Positions 27,583-35,690 of a DNA stretch of 64,000 bases are shown one piece after another. The stretch covers positions 329,657 to 393,656 of the forward strand of contig CAYMPV010000001.1 in the NCBI GenBank assembly GCA_964392305.1, written 5' to 3'. Below the pieces are notes generated by a model that was given only the letters and a program-made list of their open reading frames with translations, had not been told where the DNA came from and made no database searches. Within the stretch, counting starts at the first letter, position 1, and the number at the start of each line of letters is the position of its first letter. The translations under genes and the position numbers were made by a program. The DNA is from JACKIC01 sp964392305 (GTDB lineage Bacteria; Planctomycetota; UBA1135; UBA2386).

Positions 27583-29631
27583 TCAGCTCGCGACGGCGAT
27601 GCGTTGCATGGTCTCGACCTTCTTGGCGGGCGTCGTCTCCTGATAACTGAGCACCGCGGCGTTGGGGATCACGCCGGCGATGGCTTCGGCCAGGAACGGC
27701 CGCAGCGAGGCGCGCGTGACCAGCACCGGGTCGCGGCCGTTCTTGGCCATCGACGCCAGCGCCTCGGCGGTGCTGTCGACGAACCGGCCCAGGAAACCGG
27801 CCGGCAGGTTGGCGCCGCCTTCGTTGCCGGCGATGGTCTCGGCGAGGTTGCGTTCGAGGTCGGGGTCGAGGAACACGGCGTGCAACACGCCCGCCGGATC
27901 CAGGTGGGGCTCGACGATGGTGCGCGCCAGACGCGTGCGCACGTGTTCGATCAGCTGGCGCAGGTCCTTGGTCTCGATGCACGCGTCGGCGAGCGCCTCG
28001 AGGATCGTCTGCAGGTTGCGGATCGGCACGCCTTCCTTGAGCAGGTTGGAGAGGATGCGCTGCACCTGGCCGAGCGACAGTTGGCCGGGCACCAGTTCGT
28101 CGACGATCGCGGGCGAGACCTTCTTGAGGTTGTCGACCAGCGACTTGACGTCGTCGCGCGTCAGCAGTTCGCCGGCGACCTTCTTGAGCACCTCGGTGAC
28201 GTGGGTGATCAGCACCGACGCGGCGTCGATGACGGTGTAGCCGAGCAGTTCGGCGCGGTCCTTGTCGTTCTCGCTGATCCAGCGCGCCGGCAGGCCGAAC
28301 GCGGGCTCGATCGTCTCGATGCCGGGGATCGGCTGCGCGGTGCCGCTGGGGTCCATCGCCAGGTAGTGACCGGCGCGCAACTCGCCGCGCGCGATCTCCT
28401 GGCCGCCGAGCAACACGCGGTAGGCGTTGGGGTCGAGCTGCACGTTGTCGCGCACGCGGATCGGTGGCACCACCAGGCCGAGCCCTTGCGCGAACTGGCG
28501 CCGCAGCGAGCGGATGTGGTCGAGCAAGCCGCCGTGGCGGCCGGGTTCGACCAGGCCGATCAGGCGATAGCCGATCTCGACGCCCAGGCGATCGACGCCC
28601 AGCAGTTCTTCGACCGGCGCGCTCTGTTCCTTGTCCGCGACCGGTTCGGCTTCGGCGGCGGCCTTGTCGGCGGCGGCACGGTCCTGCGTGCGCTGCGTGG
28701 CGTTGGAGAGCAGGTAGAGCGTCGTGGCGATGAACACGAACAGCACCGTCGGCATGCCCGGCAGCAGCGACATCAAGCCGAGGATGATCGCGACGAGCTT
28801 CATCGCGCGGCCGCTGCCGAGCAGCTGGTCGCCCATCTCCTGACCCAGGCCGCTCTTGTTGGCGCCCTTGGTGACCAGGATGCCGGCCGCGGTCGAGACC
28901 AGCAGGCCCGGGATCTGCGCCACCAGACCGTCGCCGATGGTCAGCAGCGTGTACTTCTCGAACGCCTGCACCGGAGCCATGTTGCCGAACACGATGCCCA
29001 TGATCAGGCCGCCGGCGATGTTGATGCCGGTGATGATCAGGCCGGCGACGGCGTCACCGCGCACGAACTTGCCGGCACCGTCCATCGATCCGTAGAACTC
29101 CATCTCCGCGGTCAGCTCCTGCCGCCGCGCCTTGGCTTCTTCGGCGCTGATCAGGCCCGCGCCGAGGTCGGCGTCGATCGACATCTGCTTGCCGGGCATC
29201 GCGTCGAGGGCGAAACGCGCCGTGACCTCGCTGATGCGATTCTGGCCCTTGGTGATCACGATGAACTGGATCACCACGAGCACCAGGAAGATCACGATGC
29301 CGACCAGCGGATCGCCACCGACGACGAAGTTGCCGAAGGTGCGGATCACGTTGCCGGCGTCACCTTCGAGCAGGATCAGTCGCGTCGACGAGACGTTGAG
29401 GGCGAGTCGGAACAGCGCGGTGAACAGCAGCACCGTCGGGAAGGTGCTGAACTCGATCGGCCGGCTGGCATTGAGCACCGTCATCAGGATCAGCAGGCTG
29501 ATCGTGATGTTCAGGCACAACATCGCGTCGAGCATGATCGCCGGCATCGGGATCAGCATCACGGCGAGGATGCCGAGGAAGAACAGCGCGAGCAGGCTGT
29601 TCCGCCGGTTGCTCTGGGTGGTGGTAGGCAT
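27583..29631 (-). CDS. flhA: Flagellar export gate protein FlhA
   Basis: The 682-residue protein is the large subunit of the flagellar type III export gate. The N-terminal half has about eight membrane helices and the conserved loop with LNVSSTRLILL, GDAVAGLIITGINIAGG and TIGDGLVAQIPGLLVSTAAGILVTKG. The C-terminal half is the cytoplasmic substrate-docking domain (EPAFGLPARWISE, VLKKVAGELLTRDDVKSLVDNL, VLQRLLKEGVPIRNLQTILEAL-like). The length is normal for the family. Confidence 0.97.
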   Translation of the reverse strand: MPTTTQSNRRNSLLALFFLGILAVMLIPMPAIMLDAMLCLNITISLLILMTVLNASRPIEFSTFPTVLLFTALFRLALNVSSTRLILLEGDAGNVIRTFGNFVVGGDPLVGIVIFLVLVVIQFIVITKGQNRISEVTARFALDAMPGKQMSIDADLGAGLISAEEAKARRQELTAEMEFYGSMDGAGKFVRGDAVAGLIITGINIAGGLIMGIVFGNMAPVQAFEKYTLLTIGDGLVAQIPGLLVSTAAGILVTKGANKSGLGQEMGDQLLGSGRAMKLVAIILGLMSLLPGMPTVLFVFIATTLYLLSNATQRTQDRAAADKAAAEAEPVADKEQSAPVEELLGVDRLGVEIGYRLIGLVEPGRHGGLLDHIRSLRRQFAQGLGLVVPPIRVRDNVQLDPNAYRVLLGGQEIARGELRAGHYLAMDPSGTAQPIPGIETIEPAFGLPARWISENDKDRAELLGYTVIDAASVLITHVTEVLKKVAGELLTRDDVKSLVDNLKKVSPAIVDELVPGQLSLGQVQRILSNLLKEGVPIRNLQTILEALADACIETKDLRQLIEHVRTRLARTIVEPHLDPAGVLHAVFLDPDLERNLAETIAGNEGGANLPAGFLGRFVDSTAEALASMAKNGRDPVLVTRASLRPFLAEAIAGVIPNAAVLSYQETTPAKKVETMQRIAVAS

Positions 29632-29648
29632 GCGTCAGGGTGCTCCGG

Positions 29649-30725
29649 TCAGGCGGTCTTGCCCTTGAGTCGGTAGACGTGGCTCAGCACCACGGCGACC
29701 GCCTGGTAGAAACGTTCGGGAACGGACTGGCCGACCTTGACCGCGCGGAACAAGGCGCGAGCCAGCGGCGGGTCCTCCATCAGCGGCACGTCGTTCTCGC
29801 GCGCGATCTCGCGGATGCGCAGCGCGACGTCGTCGACCCCCTTGGCGACGACCGTCGGTGCGGCGTCGCGGGTGCGGTCGTAGCGCAGCGCCACCGAGAA
29901 GTGCGTCGGGTTGACGATGATCACGTCGGCCTTGGGCACGTCGGCCATCATGCGATGGCGCAGCAGGTCGTTGCGGGCGCGGCGTTGCCGCATCTTCATC
30001 GCCGGATCGCCGTCGGAGCGTTTGCGTTCGTCCTCGACTTCCTGGCGCGTCATCATGTTGCGCTGCTCGAAGTTGAAGCGTTGCCAGGCGAAGTCGGCGA
30101 AGGCCAGCGCGAACACCACCAGCCCGACCCACAGCAGCAGCGTGATCGCCAGATCGCCGATGGTGTGCGCCGCCGCCTCGACGGTCTGTTCGTGAAGCCG
30201 CAGCAGGGTCTGCCAGCGGTTGCCGACGACCAGCCACAGCACGGTGACGATCACCGCGAGCTTGAGCAGGGCGAACACCGTGCGCGCGATCGCCTGCACG
30301 TTGAACACCCGCTTCCAGTTGGTGAACGGGTTGAGCTTCTCGAGCTTGAAGCCGACGACTTCGCGCGACCAGCGCATGCCGATCTGGCCGTAGCCGAGCA
30401 CCAGCGTGCCGACGCAGAGCATCAGCACGAACAGCCCGAACGGGGCGATCACCTGCATGACCGCGCCGATGAGTTCCTGGCAGACGCCAGGGATGTCGGT
30501 GAGCTTGCGATGCTCGAGATCGACGATCAGGCCGCGGCGCATCAGGTCGGCGAGGGACTGCACGAACCAGTCGCCCGAGCTGATCGCCAGCACCGCGGCG
30601 ATCACCAACAGACCGCCCTGGATCAGTTCCCTGGACAGCGGCGAGTCGCCCTTGTTGCGGACCTCCGACAGCCGCTGCGGCGTCGGCTTCTCCGTCTTTC
30701 CTTGATCGTCACCGAAGAGGGGCAT
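29649..30725 (-). CDS. flhB: Flagellar export switch protein FlhB
   Basis: The 358-residue protein has the N-terminal basic segment KTEKPTPQRLSEVRNKGD and four membrane helices. In the cytoplasmic domain the autocleavage motif NPTH sits inside DVIIVNPTHFSVALRYDR near residue 268. Cleavage between N and P switches export from rod and hook to filament proteins. It follows fliR by 3 bp and precedes flhA by 17 bp. Confidence 0.96.
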   Translation of the reverse strand: MPLFGDDQGKTEKPTPQRLSEVRNKGDSPLSRELIQGGLLVIAAVLAISSGDWFVQSLADLMRRGLIVDLEHRKLTDIPGVCQELIGAVMQVIAPFGLFVLMLCVGTLVLGYGQIGMRWSREVVGFKLEKLNPFTNWKRVFNVQAIARTVFALLKLAVIVTVLWLVVGNRWQTLLRLHEQTVEAAAHTIGDLAITLLLWVGLVVFALAFADFAWQRFNFEQRNMMTRQEVEDERKRSDGDPAMKMRQRRARNDLLRHRMMADVPKADVIIVNPTHFSVALRYDRTRDAAPTVVAKGVDDVALRIREIARENDVPLMEDPPLARALFRAVKVGQSVPERFYQAVAVVLSHVYRLKGKTA

Positions 30726-30728
30726 GGC

Positions 30729-31496
30729 TCAGGCGGGGAACATGTCCCGGGCGGTGTCGAGGAACACGCCGAAGACGTGCAGCAGGAACGGGGTGCCTTC
30801 GACGATGAAGAAAGCCGTGATCGCCAGCGCCACGAGCACACGCAGCGCGAAGCCGAACTCCATCAGGTTGATCGCGGGCACCGCGCGCCCGAGCAGCACC
30901 ATGCCGATCGACAGCAGCAGCATGATGCCGAGGATCGGGAAGGAGTACTGCAGCGCCATCTGCACGCTGCCGGAGACCAACGCGCGCAGGCCCAGCCAGA
31001 TCGGTTCGATGTCGAACGGCTGACCGACGGGGCAGGCGCGGAACGTGTCGCCGACGATGCGCAACGCTTCGTGGTGCAGGTCGAACTGCAGGATCAGCAA
31101 CATGCCGAACACCTGGAACAGCTGCGACAACACCGTCGCGTCGGTGCCGCTCTCGGGGTTCATCGCGCGCGCCAGCGAGAAGCCCATCTCCGAGCTGATG
31201 ATCTCACCTGCGCTGATCAGCATCGAGGTCAACGTCGACAGCGCGAACCCGAGCGCCAGCCCGATCAGGCCTTCGCGCAGCCCCATCACGCCGAGCGCCA
31301 GCAGGTTGCCGGGGGGCGTGATGCTCTGGTCGCCGACCCACCAGAACACCGCTGCGAACGACACCGCGAGCACCAGGCGCAGGATCTGCGAGTCGACCTG
31401 GCGGCCGAAGAACGGCACGACGGACATGAACGCGCCGACCCGCACCAGGTGCAGGAACAGCGACATCGCGTAGCCGTCGTAGAAGTCCAGGTTCAT
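30729..31496 (-). CDS. fliR: Flagellar export apparatus protein FliR
   Basis: The 255-residue multi-pass membrane protein starts in the manner of FliR. It has the internal stretch ALGVMGLREGLIGLALGFALSTLTSMLISAGEIISSEMGFSLARAMNPESG, which is characteristic of the family (the E-x-x-G-x-x-x-G-F helix followed by an extracytoplasmic loop). It completes the fliO-fliP-fliQ-fliR-flhB-flhA order. FliR, FliP and FliQ together form the export gate spiral. Confidence 0.94.
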   Translation of the reverse strand: MNLDFYDGYAMSLFLHLVRVGAFMSVVPFFGRQVDSQILRLVLAVSFAAVFWWVGDQSITPPGNLLALGVMGLREGLIGLALGFALSTLTSMLISAGEIISSEMGFSLARAMNPESGTDATVLSQLFQVFGMLLILQFDLHHEALRIVGDTFRACPVGQPFDIEPIWLGLRALVSGSVQMALQYSFPILGIMLLLSIGMVLLGRAVPAINLMEFGFALRVLVALAITAFFIVEGTPFLLHVFGVFLDTARDMFPA

Positions 31497-31515
31497 CGCT
31501 CGCCGTGCGTCTCGG

Positions 31516-31791
31516 TCACGCGCCCAGACCGAACGCCGAGAGGTTGCGGAACAAGGAAGCGGTGAACTCGCGCAGCGTGCCGAGGATCCACGGCATCAGC
31601 ACGACGATGGTGACCAGCACCGCGAGCATCTTCGGCACGATCGTCAGGGTCTGTTCCTGCAGCGACGTCACCGTCTGGAAGAAGCTGATCAGCAGACCGA
31701 CGGCCATGCCGACGAGCAGCGCGGGTGCGCAGATCATCAGCGCCGTCACCAGCGTCTGCTTGGCCAGGTCGAGGAGGGTTTCGTGTCCCAT
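31516..31791 (-). CDS. fliQ: Flagellar export apparatus protein FliQ
   Basis: The 91-residue protein has two membrane helices separated by a short loop (ALMICAPALLVGMAVGLLISFFQTVTSLQEQTLTIVPKMLAVLVTIVVLMPWILG), the classic FliQ layout and length. I start it at the ATG at 31791 (MGHETLLDLAKQ), as in other FliQ proteins, rather than at an upstream in-frame codon inside the gap after fliP. Confidence 0.95.
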   Translation of the reverse strand: MGHETLLDLAKQTLVTALMICAPALLVGMAVGLLISFFQTVTSLQEQTLTIVPKMLAVLVTIVVLMPWILGTLREFTASLFRNLSAFGLGA

Positions 31792-31799
31792 GGTGTGTC

Positions 31800-32606
31800 C
31801 TAGGTGACGAAGCTCTCGGCCAGCGAGACCACCACGAGGTCCCAACCGCCGACGAGGATGAAGAGCAGCAGTTTGAGCGGGGTCGACACGACCACCGGCG
31901 GCAGGCTGAACATGCCCATCGAGACCAGGATCGCGCTGATCACCAGGTCGATGACGACGAAGGGCAGGAACAACACGAAGCCCATCTGGAAGGCGGTCTT
32001 GATCTCCGACAGCACGAACGCCGGCACGGTGACGTGGAACGGCGTCTCCAAGGCGGTCGCGGGCCGCGCCGTGCGGCTGAGGTCCAGGATCAGGGCGACG
32101 TCTTCCTCACGCGTCTGTGCCAGCATGAACTGGTTCATGCGGGTGGTCGCGATCCCGGCCGCGTCGCGCCAGTCCATGCGGTTCTCGACGTAGGGCAGGT
32201 AGGCCTGGTCGTAGATGTCGCTGACCACTGGCTTCATGACGAAGATCGTCATGAACAGGGCGAAGCCCGTCGTGATCATCGCCGGCGGCAGGTCCTGCAT
32301 CGACATCGCGCGCTTGAGGAACGACAGCACGACGACGATGCGGGTGAAGCAGGTCATCGTCATGACCAGCGCCGGCGCCATCGCCAGCAGCGTCATCAGC
32401 AGCACGATCTCGAGCGCCGAGCTCAGGTTCTCGCGGTCGTCGCCGCCGCGCAGCGACAGTGTCACGCCGGGCCCCTGGCCGGTGCTCGGTGCCGGCGGGC
32501 CGAAGGTCGGCGGCAGCGCCGGCAACGCGGCGGGGTCCTGCGACTGCGCGGCGAGCGGCGCGGCGAGCGCGAGCAGCAGCGCCAGCAAGGTGAGCAGGCG
32601 CTGCAT
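31800..32606 (-). CDS. fliP: Flagellar export apparatus protein FliP
   Basis: The 268-residue protein has a cleavable signal peptide (LLTLLALLLALAAPLAAQ), as FliP proteins usually do. It then shows ALVMTMTCFTRIVVVLSFLKRAM and the C-terminal helices LSEIKTAFQMGFVLFLPFVVIDLVISAILVSMGMFSLPP. These are the conserved signatures of the family. The ATG overlaps the fliO stop by one base (TGATG). Confidence 0.96.
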   Translation of the reverse strand: MQRLLTLLALLLALAAPLAAQSQDPAALPALPPTFGPPAPSTGQGPGVTLSLRGGDDRENLSSALEIVLLMTLLAMAPALVMTMTCFTRIVVVLSFLKRAMSMQDLPPAMITTGFALFMTIFVMKPVVSDIYDQAYLPYVENRMDWRDAAGIATTRMNQFMLAQTREEDVALILDLSRTARPATALETPFHVTVPAFVLSEIKTAFQMGFVLFLPFVVIDLVISAILVSMGMFSLPPVVVSTPLKLLLFILVGGWDLVVVSLAESFVT

Positions 32607-33274
32607 CAGCGACCAGCCTTCTGCAGCAGGGCGCGGAAGTCGTTGAGGCCGGGGGCGGGTTTGGCAGCGGCCGGGCTGCGCGGCGGTGTCGGCAGGCGCC
32701 GCGACGGACCGTTCGCGGGGCGCGGGATCACCAGGTTCTTGGGCACCGCGCCGTCGTCGGCCTCGGCGTCGTCGACCACGGTGTCGACGCGCTGCGGGTT
32801 GCGCGCCAGCACTTCATTCTCGTCGGCGTTGGCGGCGCCACGGCCTGCCTCGAGCAGCGTCAGGCCGCGTTCACTCTCGCCGACCAGCAGGATGCGGTCG
32901 TCGAACTCCAGCGCGTGAATCACCTGGCGCTGTGACAGCCGCAGGCTCTGGCGCAGGGAGACGAGCTTGCTGCCGCCCGTTGGCGCCGCGCCGCCGCGCA
33001 GCTTGCGCAGCACGATCACGCCGCCGATGCCGAGCAGCAACACGCCTGCCAGGGCGCTGCCGATCTCGAAGAAGTCGGGCGTGCGCGGCAGCGCCGGCGT
33101 GCGCACGGGCGCGCGCAACGAGGTCTCGGCAGCTGGCGGTTGCGCCACTTCGGGCACGGACTGGGCCGCTGGAATGGCCTTCGCGTCGCGGCCCGAAGCC
33201 ATCGACAGCGGGCCGAGCACGACGAGCAGCGCCGCGGCAGGGGGAACGAGCAGCCACTTGGGCATCGACTTCAT
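32606..33274 (-). CDS. fliO: FliO-like flagellar biosynthesis protein
   Basis: The 222-residue protein has a signal or first membrane helix (LLVPPAAALLVVLGPLSMA) and a second helix near residues 77-95 (GSALAGVLLLGIGGVIVLRKL). A small domain with the FliO pattern LRQSLRLSQRQVIHALEFDDRILLVGESERGLTLL follows. A long Pro/Arg-rich C-terminus is unusual. FliO assists FliP complex assembly. The start at 33274 is the MKSMPKW methionine; an in-frame extension upstream is less likely. Confidence 0.85.
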   Translation of the reverse strand: MKSMPKWLLVPPAAALLVVLGPLSMASGRDAKAIPAAQSVPEVAQPPAAETSLRAPVRTPALPRTPDFFEIGSALAGVLLLGIGGVIVLRKLRGGAAPTGGSKLVSLRQSLRLSQRQVIHALEFDDRILLVGESERGLTLLEAGRGAANADENEVLARNPQRVDTVVDDAEADDGAVPKNLVIPRPANGPSRRLPTPPRSPAAAKPAPGLNDFRALLQKAGR

Positions 33275-33387
33275 GGAGGTCCTCACGTCCTCCCTGAAGC
33301 ACCTCACGTGCCAAGTGCCCGAACACCATATGTGGTGGGTGACGAGCCGTCAGCCACCAGAGCGGATGGCATTTGCCGACACCCTGT

Positions 33388-33407
33388 CGTTGTCCTGTAC
33401 GACAACG
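33388..33407. promoter_or_regulatory. Perfect inverted repeat between fliO and the divergent small gene
   Basis: CGTTGTC and GACAACG flank a 6-base loop (CTGTAC). A second small palindrome, CACCA-TATG-TGGTG, lies at 33324-33337. Both are in the 159 bp divergent region between fliO and the plus-strand small gene, so one or both may be operator sites. No matching known operator is recognised. Confidence 0.4.
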
Positions 33408-33433
33408 TGCCGCGGCGTTACCCTCGCCGGCGC

Positions 33434-33631
33434 ATGGCCGGCACACCCTTCGAAGACCTCCTCCATCGCGTCAACAATCTGCTCGGCACGATCGAGATCC
33501 AGGCCGAGGTGGCGACCGCGGAAGGCACCCTGCAGGCGCACCGCAGCGCCATCGAGCTGATCCTGGCTTCGGCGCGACGCACCGCCGCCGAGGTCGTGCA
33601 GATCCGCGCCCGGCAGGTTCGAAGCGAGTGA
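33434..33631 (+). CDS. Small protein resembling a histidine-kinase dimerisation helix pair
   Basis: The 65-residue protein reads MAGTPFEDLLHRVNNLLGTIEIQAEVATAEGTLQ and then a second helix. The LLHRVNNLLGTI stretch looks like the phosphoacceptor region (H box) of histidine-kinase dimerisation domains, with a single His, but there is no ATPase domain. It is the only plus-strand gene inside the minus-strand flagellar block and is convergent with the CheC-like gene. The start at 33434 fits the onset of coding-like codon use. It may be a small partner protein; the function is unknown. Confidence 0.55.
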   Translation: MAGTPFEDLLHRVNNLLGTIEIQAEVATAEGTLQAHRSAIELILASARRTAAEVVQIRARQVRSE

Positions 33632-33642
33632 GCGCGTCGGGC

Positions 33643-34731
33643 TCACGAGTCGGGCGTTTCGACGGGCAGGTCGGCGAGCAACGCCTCGAGCTTCTGCGAG
33701 AGCTGCAGTTCTTCGCACGGAAAGCCCAGGATCGTGTCGGCCTTGGACAAGAACGCCTGCGTGACGACACCGCGCGAGGGGTGGTGCAGCAGCAGCACCA
33801 CCTTGGTGTCGACACCGAATTCCTTGACGCGCCGACACCACTGCAAGCGCCGCTCTTCGGTCGCCGGGATGTCGAGCAGCACGATCTCGCCGCGATGCGC
33901 CGCGGGATTGGGAATCTCGCCGCGGCCGTGCCGGCGCAGCTCGAGACCGACCCGGCGGCAGCTGCGGCGCAACACGCGGAAGACTTCGGTCTGCTGCACG
34001 AACGCCGCCAGCCGGCCGCGGATCGGCGCGGCAGGGATCGCCTCGAAGCCGTCGTCGTCGGGGCGCAGCCCGGCGAGCGCGATGCCCGCAGCGTCGCCTT
34101 CACCCTGCGTCGCCGTGACCGGCCCTGACTTGGCCTCGAGTGGGGCCTTGTTCCAGGCCTCCGCGGTGCCGAGGTCGATGACCAGATAGCCGGACGACTC
34201 AGGATAGTCGGCGACCTTGAGCTTGAACGGCGCCACGACCAGCGCGCCCGCGCCCAGGATGCCGTCCTGGTCGAAGCCGGGCTTGACGATGCCCTGGTCC
34301 TGCATGCGCACGTCGGCGTTGCCGAGGTTGTCGCGCAGGACGTTGCCCAGGCCCGAATAGAGGACGTTGCCGAGTTCGGCGAAGGCTTCGGCGTCTTCGC
34401 CGTCGAGCGTGCCCTTGGCGCGGTGTTGGTTGATGACGTGTTCCGGCGTCATCATCAACATGCCCGACATCGCGATCGCGTCGGGCACCTCCACCAACGT
34501 CAGCAGCGACCTCCCTGCGAACTCCTTGTCGAGGGCGCCGCGTGCCACGGCGCTGGCGCGTTCGAGCTGGGCCACCAACGCCTCGGCGTCGATGATCTCC
34601 GGTTCGAGCGGCCGCACGCTCAGCTCACGACCGACGAGCGACCCCAAGGTCTCGCCGATCGCGCTGGTCAGCATGGCGAAGAGCCGCTTGAGCTCTTTGC
34701 CAGTGCCTGGCTTGAGCGTGGATCCCGCCAT
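33643..34731 (-). CDS. CheC/CheX-like protein with degenerate receiver-like C-terminus
   Basis: The 362-residue protein has an N-terminal CheC/CheX/FliY-type domain. The phosphatase helix pattern ExxN occurs in EDAEAFAELGNVLYSGLGNVLRDNL near residues 118-137. The C-terminal part (GEIVLLDIPATEERRLQWCRRVKEFGVDTKVVLLLHHPSRGVVTQAFLSKADTILGFP) looks like a response-regulator receiver fold. It has an Asp after the third strand but otherwise weak active-site conservation. This arrangement could couple CheY-P dephosphorylation to a second signal. It lies 14 bp after cheX. Confidence 0.7.
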   Translation of the reverse strand: MAGSTLKPGTGKELKRLFAMLTSAIGETLGSLVGRELSVRPLEPEIIDAEALVAQLERASAVARGALDKEFAGRSLLTLVEVPDAIAMSGMLMMTPEHVINQHRAKGTLDGEDAEAFAELGNVLYSGLGNVLRDNLGNADVRMQDQGIVKPGFDQDGILGAGALVVAPFKLKVADYPESSGYLVIDLGTAEAWNKAPLEAKSGPVTATQGEGDAAGIALAGLRPDDDGFEAIPAAPIRGRLAAFVQQTEVFRVLRRSCRRVGLELRRHGRGEIPNPAAHRGEIVLLDIPATEERRLQWCRRVKEFGVDTKVVLLLHHPSRGVVTQAFLSKADTILGFPCEELQLSQKLEALLADLPVETPDS

Positions 34732-34745
34732 GGGTAGGTGACCGG

Positions 34746-35234
34746 TCAGGCTGCTTCGAAGTGGATGCCGACGTCCATGTGACTGCCGGCGAGGTGGATG
34801 CGCACGCAGGTCCGCAGCGCCGGGTCCGAGTTCATGTTCAGACGGACTTCACCGCTGAGGATCACGTTGGGCACCGACAGGTCCATCTGGTTGCCGTTGG
34901 CGACCCAGGCGTTCTTGAAGTTGCCGCTGAGCATGTTGACGAGTTCGCCGAAACCGTCGCAGGCCTCCTCCATGCTGCCGAGCTCTTCGGGCTCCATCAT
35001 CAGCATCTTGGCGGCGATGGTCTTGGCGAGGTCCTGGGTGGTGCGCACGACCACGGTGCCCGAGCGGGTCCCCGTGAAGCCGAGCAGGCCGACGACCTCG
35101 GCGCGGAAGACGGATGCGCTCTCCGGGACGACCTCGATCTTGTCGGGCGTCATGAAGACCATCGTCTCGAGGATCTCGCGGGCCGAGTCCTGCAGACTCC
35201 CGACCAATGCCGGGTCCAGGGTTTGGTTCGTCAT
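34746..35234 (-). CDS. cheX: CheX-like chemotaxis phosphatase
   Basis: The 162-residue protein matches CheX in length and pattern. The motif CDGFGELVNMLSGNFKNAW carries the catalytic Glu and Asn that attack CheY phosphate. The rest is the expected beta-alpha layout (VVGLLGFTGTRSGTVVVRTTQDLAKTIAAKML). CheX removes phosphate from CheY. It follows cheY by 40 bp, a sensible regulator-phosphatase pairing. Confidence 0.85.
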   Translation of the reverse strand: MTNQTLDPALVGSLQDSAREILETMVFMTPDKIEVVPESASVFRAEVVGLLGFTGTRSGTVVVRTTQDLAKTIAAKMLMMEPEELGSMEEACDGFGELVNMLSGNFKNAWVANGNQMDLSVPNVILSGEVRLNMNSDPALRTCVRIHLAGSHMDVGIHFEAA

Positions 35235-35274
35235 CGCTTGGCTTCCTGGGTTGAAGGTGAACGCGTGACCACGC

Positions 35275-35646
35275 TCACTTGAGGAACGGGCCGATGACTT
35301 CCTGGATCTTCTCGGGCGTGAACGGCTTCTTGAGGTAACCCTTGGCGCCGCGGCTCATCGCTTCCTTGACGACTTCTTCGCTGCCTTCCGTGGTGATCAT
35401 CACGATCGGCGGCGGCGACGCGAGCTTGGCGCTGACCTCCTTGACGAAGTCCAACCCATTCATGTTGGGCATGTTCACGTCGGACAGGATCAGGTCGAAG
35501 GTCTCGCCCGCGACGGCCTTGAGGCCTTCGACGCCGTCGCCGGCTTCCTTGAAGTCGGCGTTCTCGATGCCCGCCTGGCGGATGCCACGCATGATGATCT
35601 TCCGCATCGTGGCGGAGTCGTCGACGATCAGGATGTTCTTGGCCAT
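35275..35646 (-). CDS. cheY: Chemotaxis response regulator CheY
   Basis: The 123-residue single receiver domain has all active residues: the acidic pair in ILIVDDSATMRK, the phospho-Asp in LILSDVNMPNMNGLDFV, the Thr in VMITTEGSEE and the Lys in YLKKPFTPEKI. It is a stand-alone CheY that would bind the flagellar motor switch. A sigma-28-like promoter lies just upstream, inside the 3' end of the HDOD gene. Confidence 0.93.
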   Translation of the reverse strand: MAKNILIVDDSATMRKIIMRGIRQAGIENADFKEAGDGVEGLKAVAGETFDLILSDVNMPNMNGLDFVKEVSAKLASPPPIVMITTEGSEEVVKEAMSRGAKGYLKKPFTPEKIQEVIGPFLK

Positions 35647-35690
35647 GTGGTCGTGTCCTTAGCTCGAGGTGTGGCGCTGGGCCCATCCGC

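Noticed and set aside
26521..29676. 1051-codon open frame on the plus strand across flhF and flhA
   Set aside because: It is an antisense shadow of real flagellar genes caused by high GC; the product is repetitive in Arg, Ala, Asp and His and has no domains.
29640..31565. 641-codon plus-strand open frame across flhB and fliR
   Set aside because: Antisense shadow of recognised membrane protein genes, with low-complexity composition.
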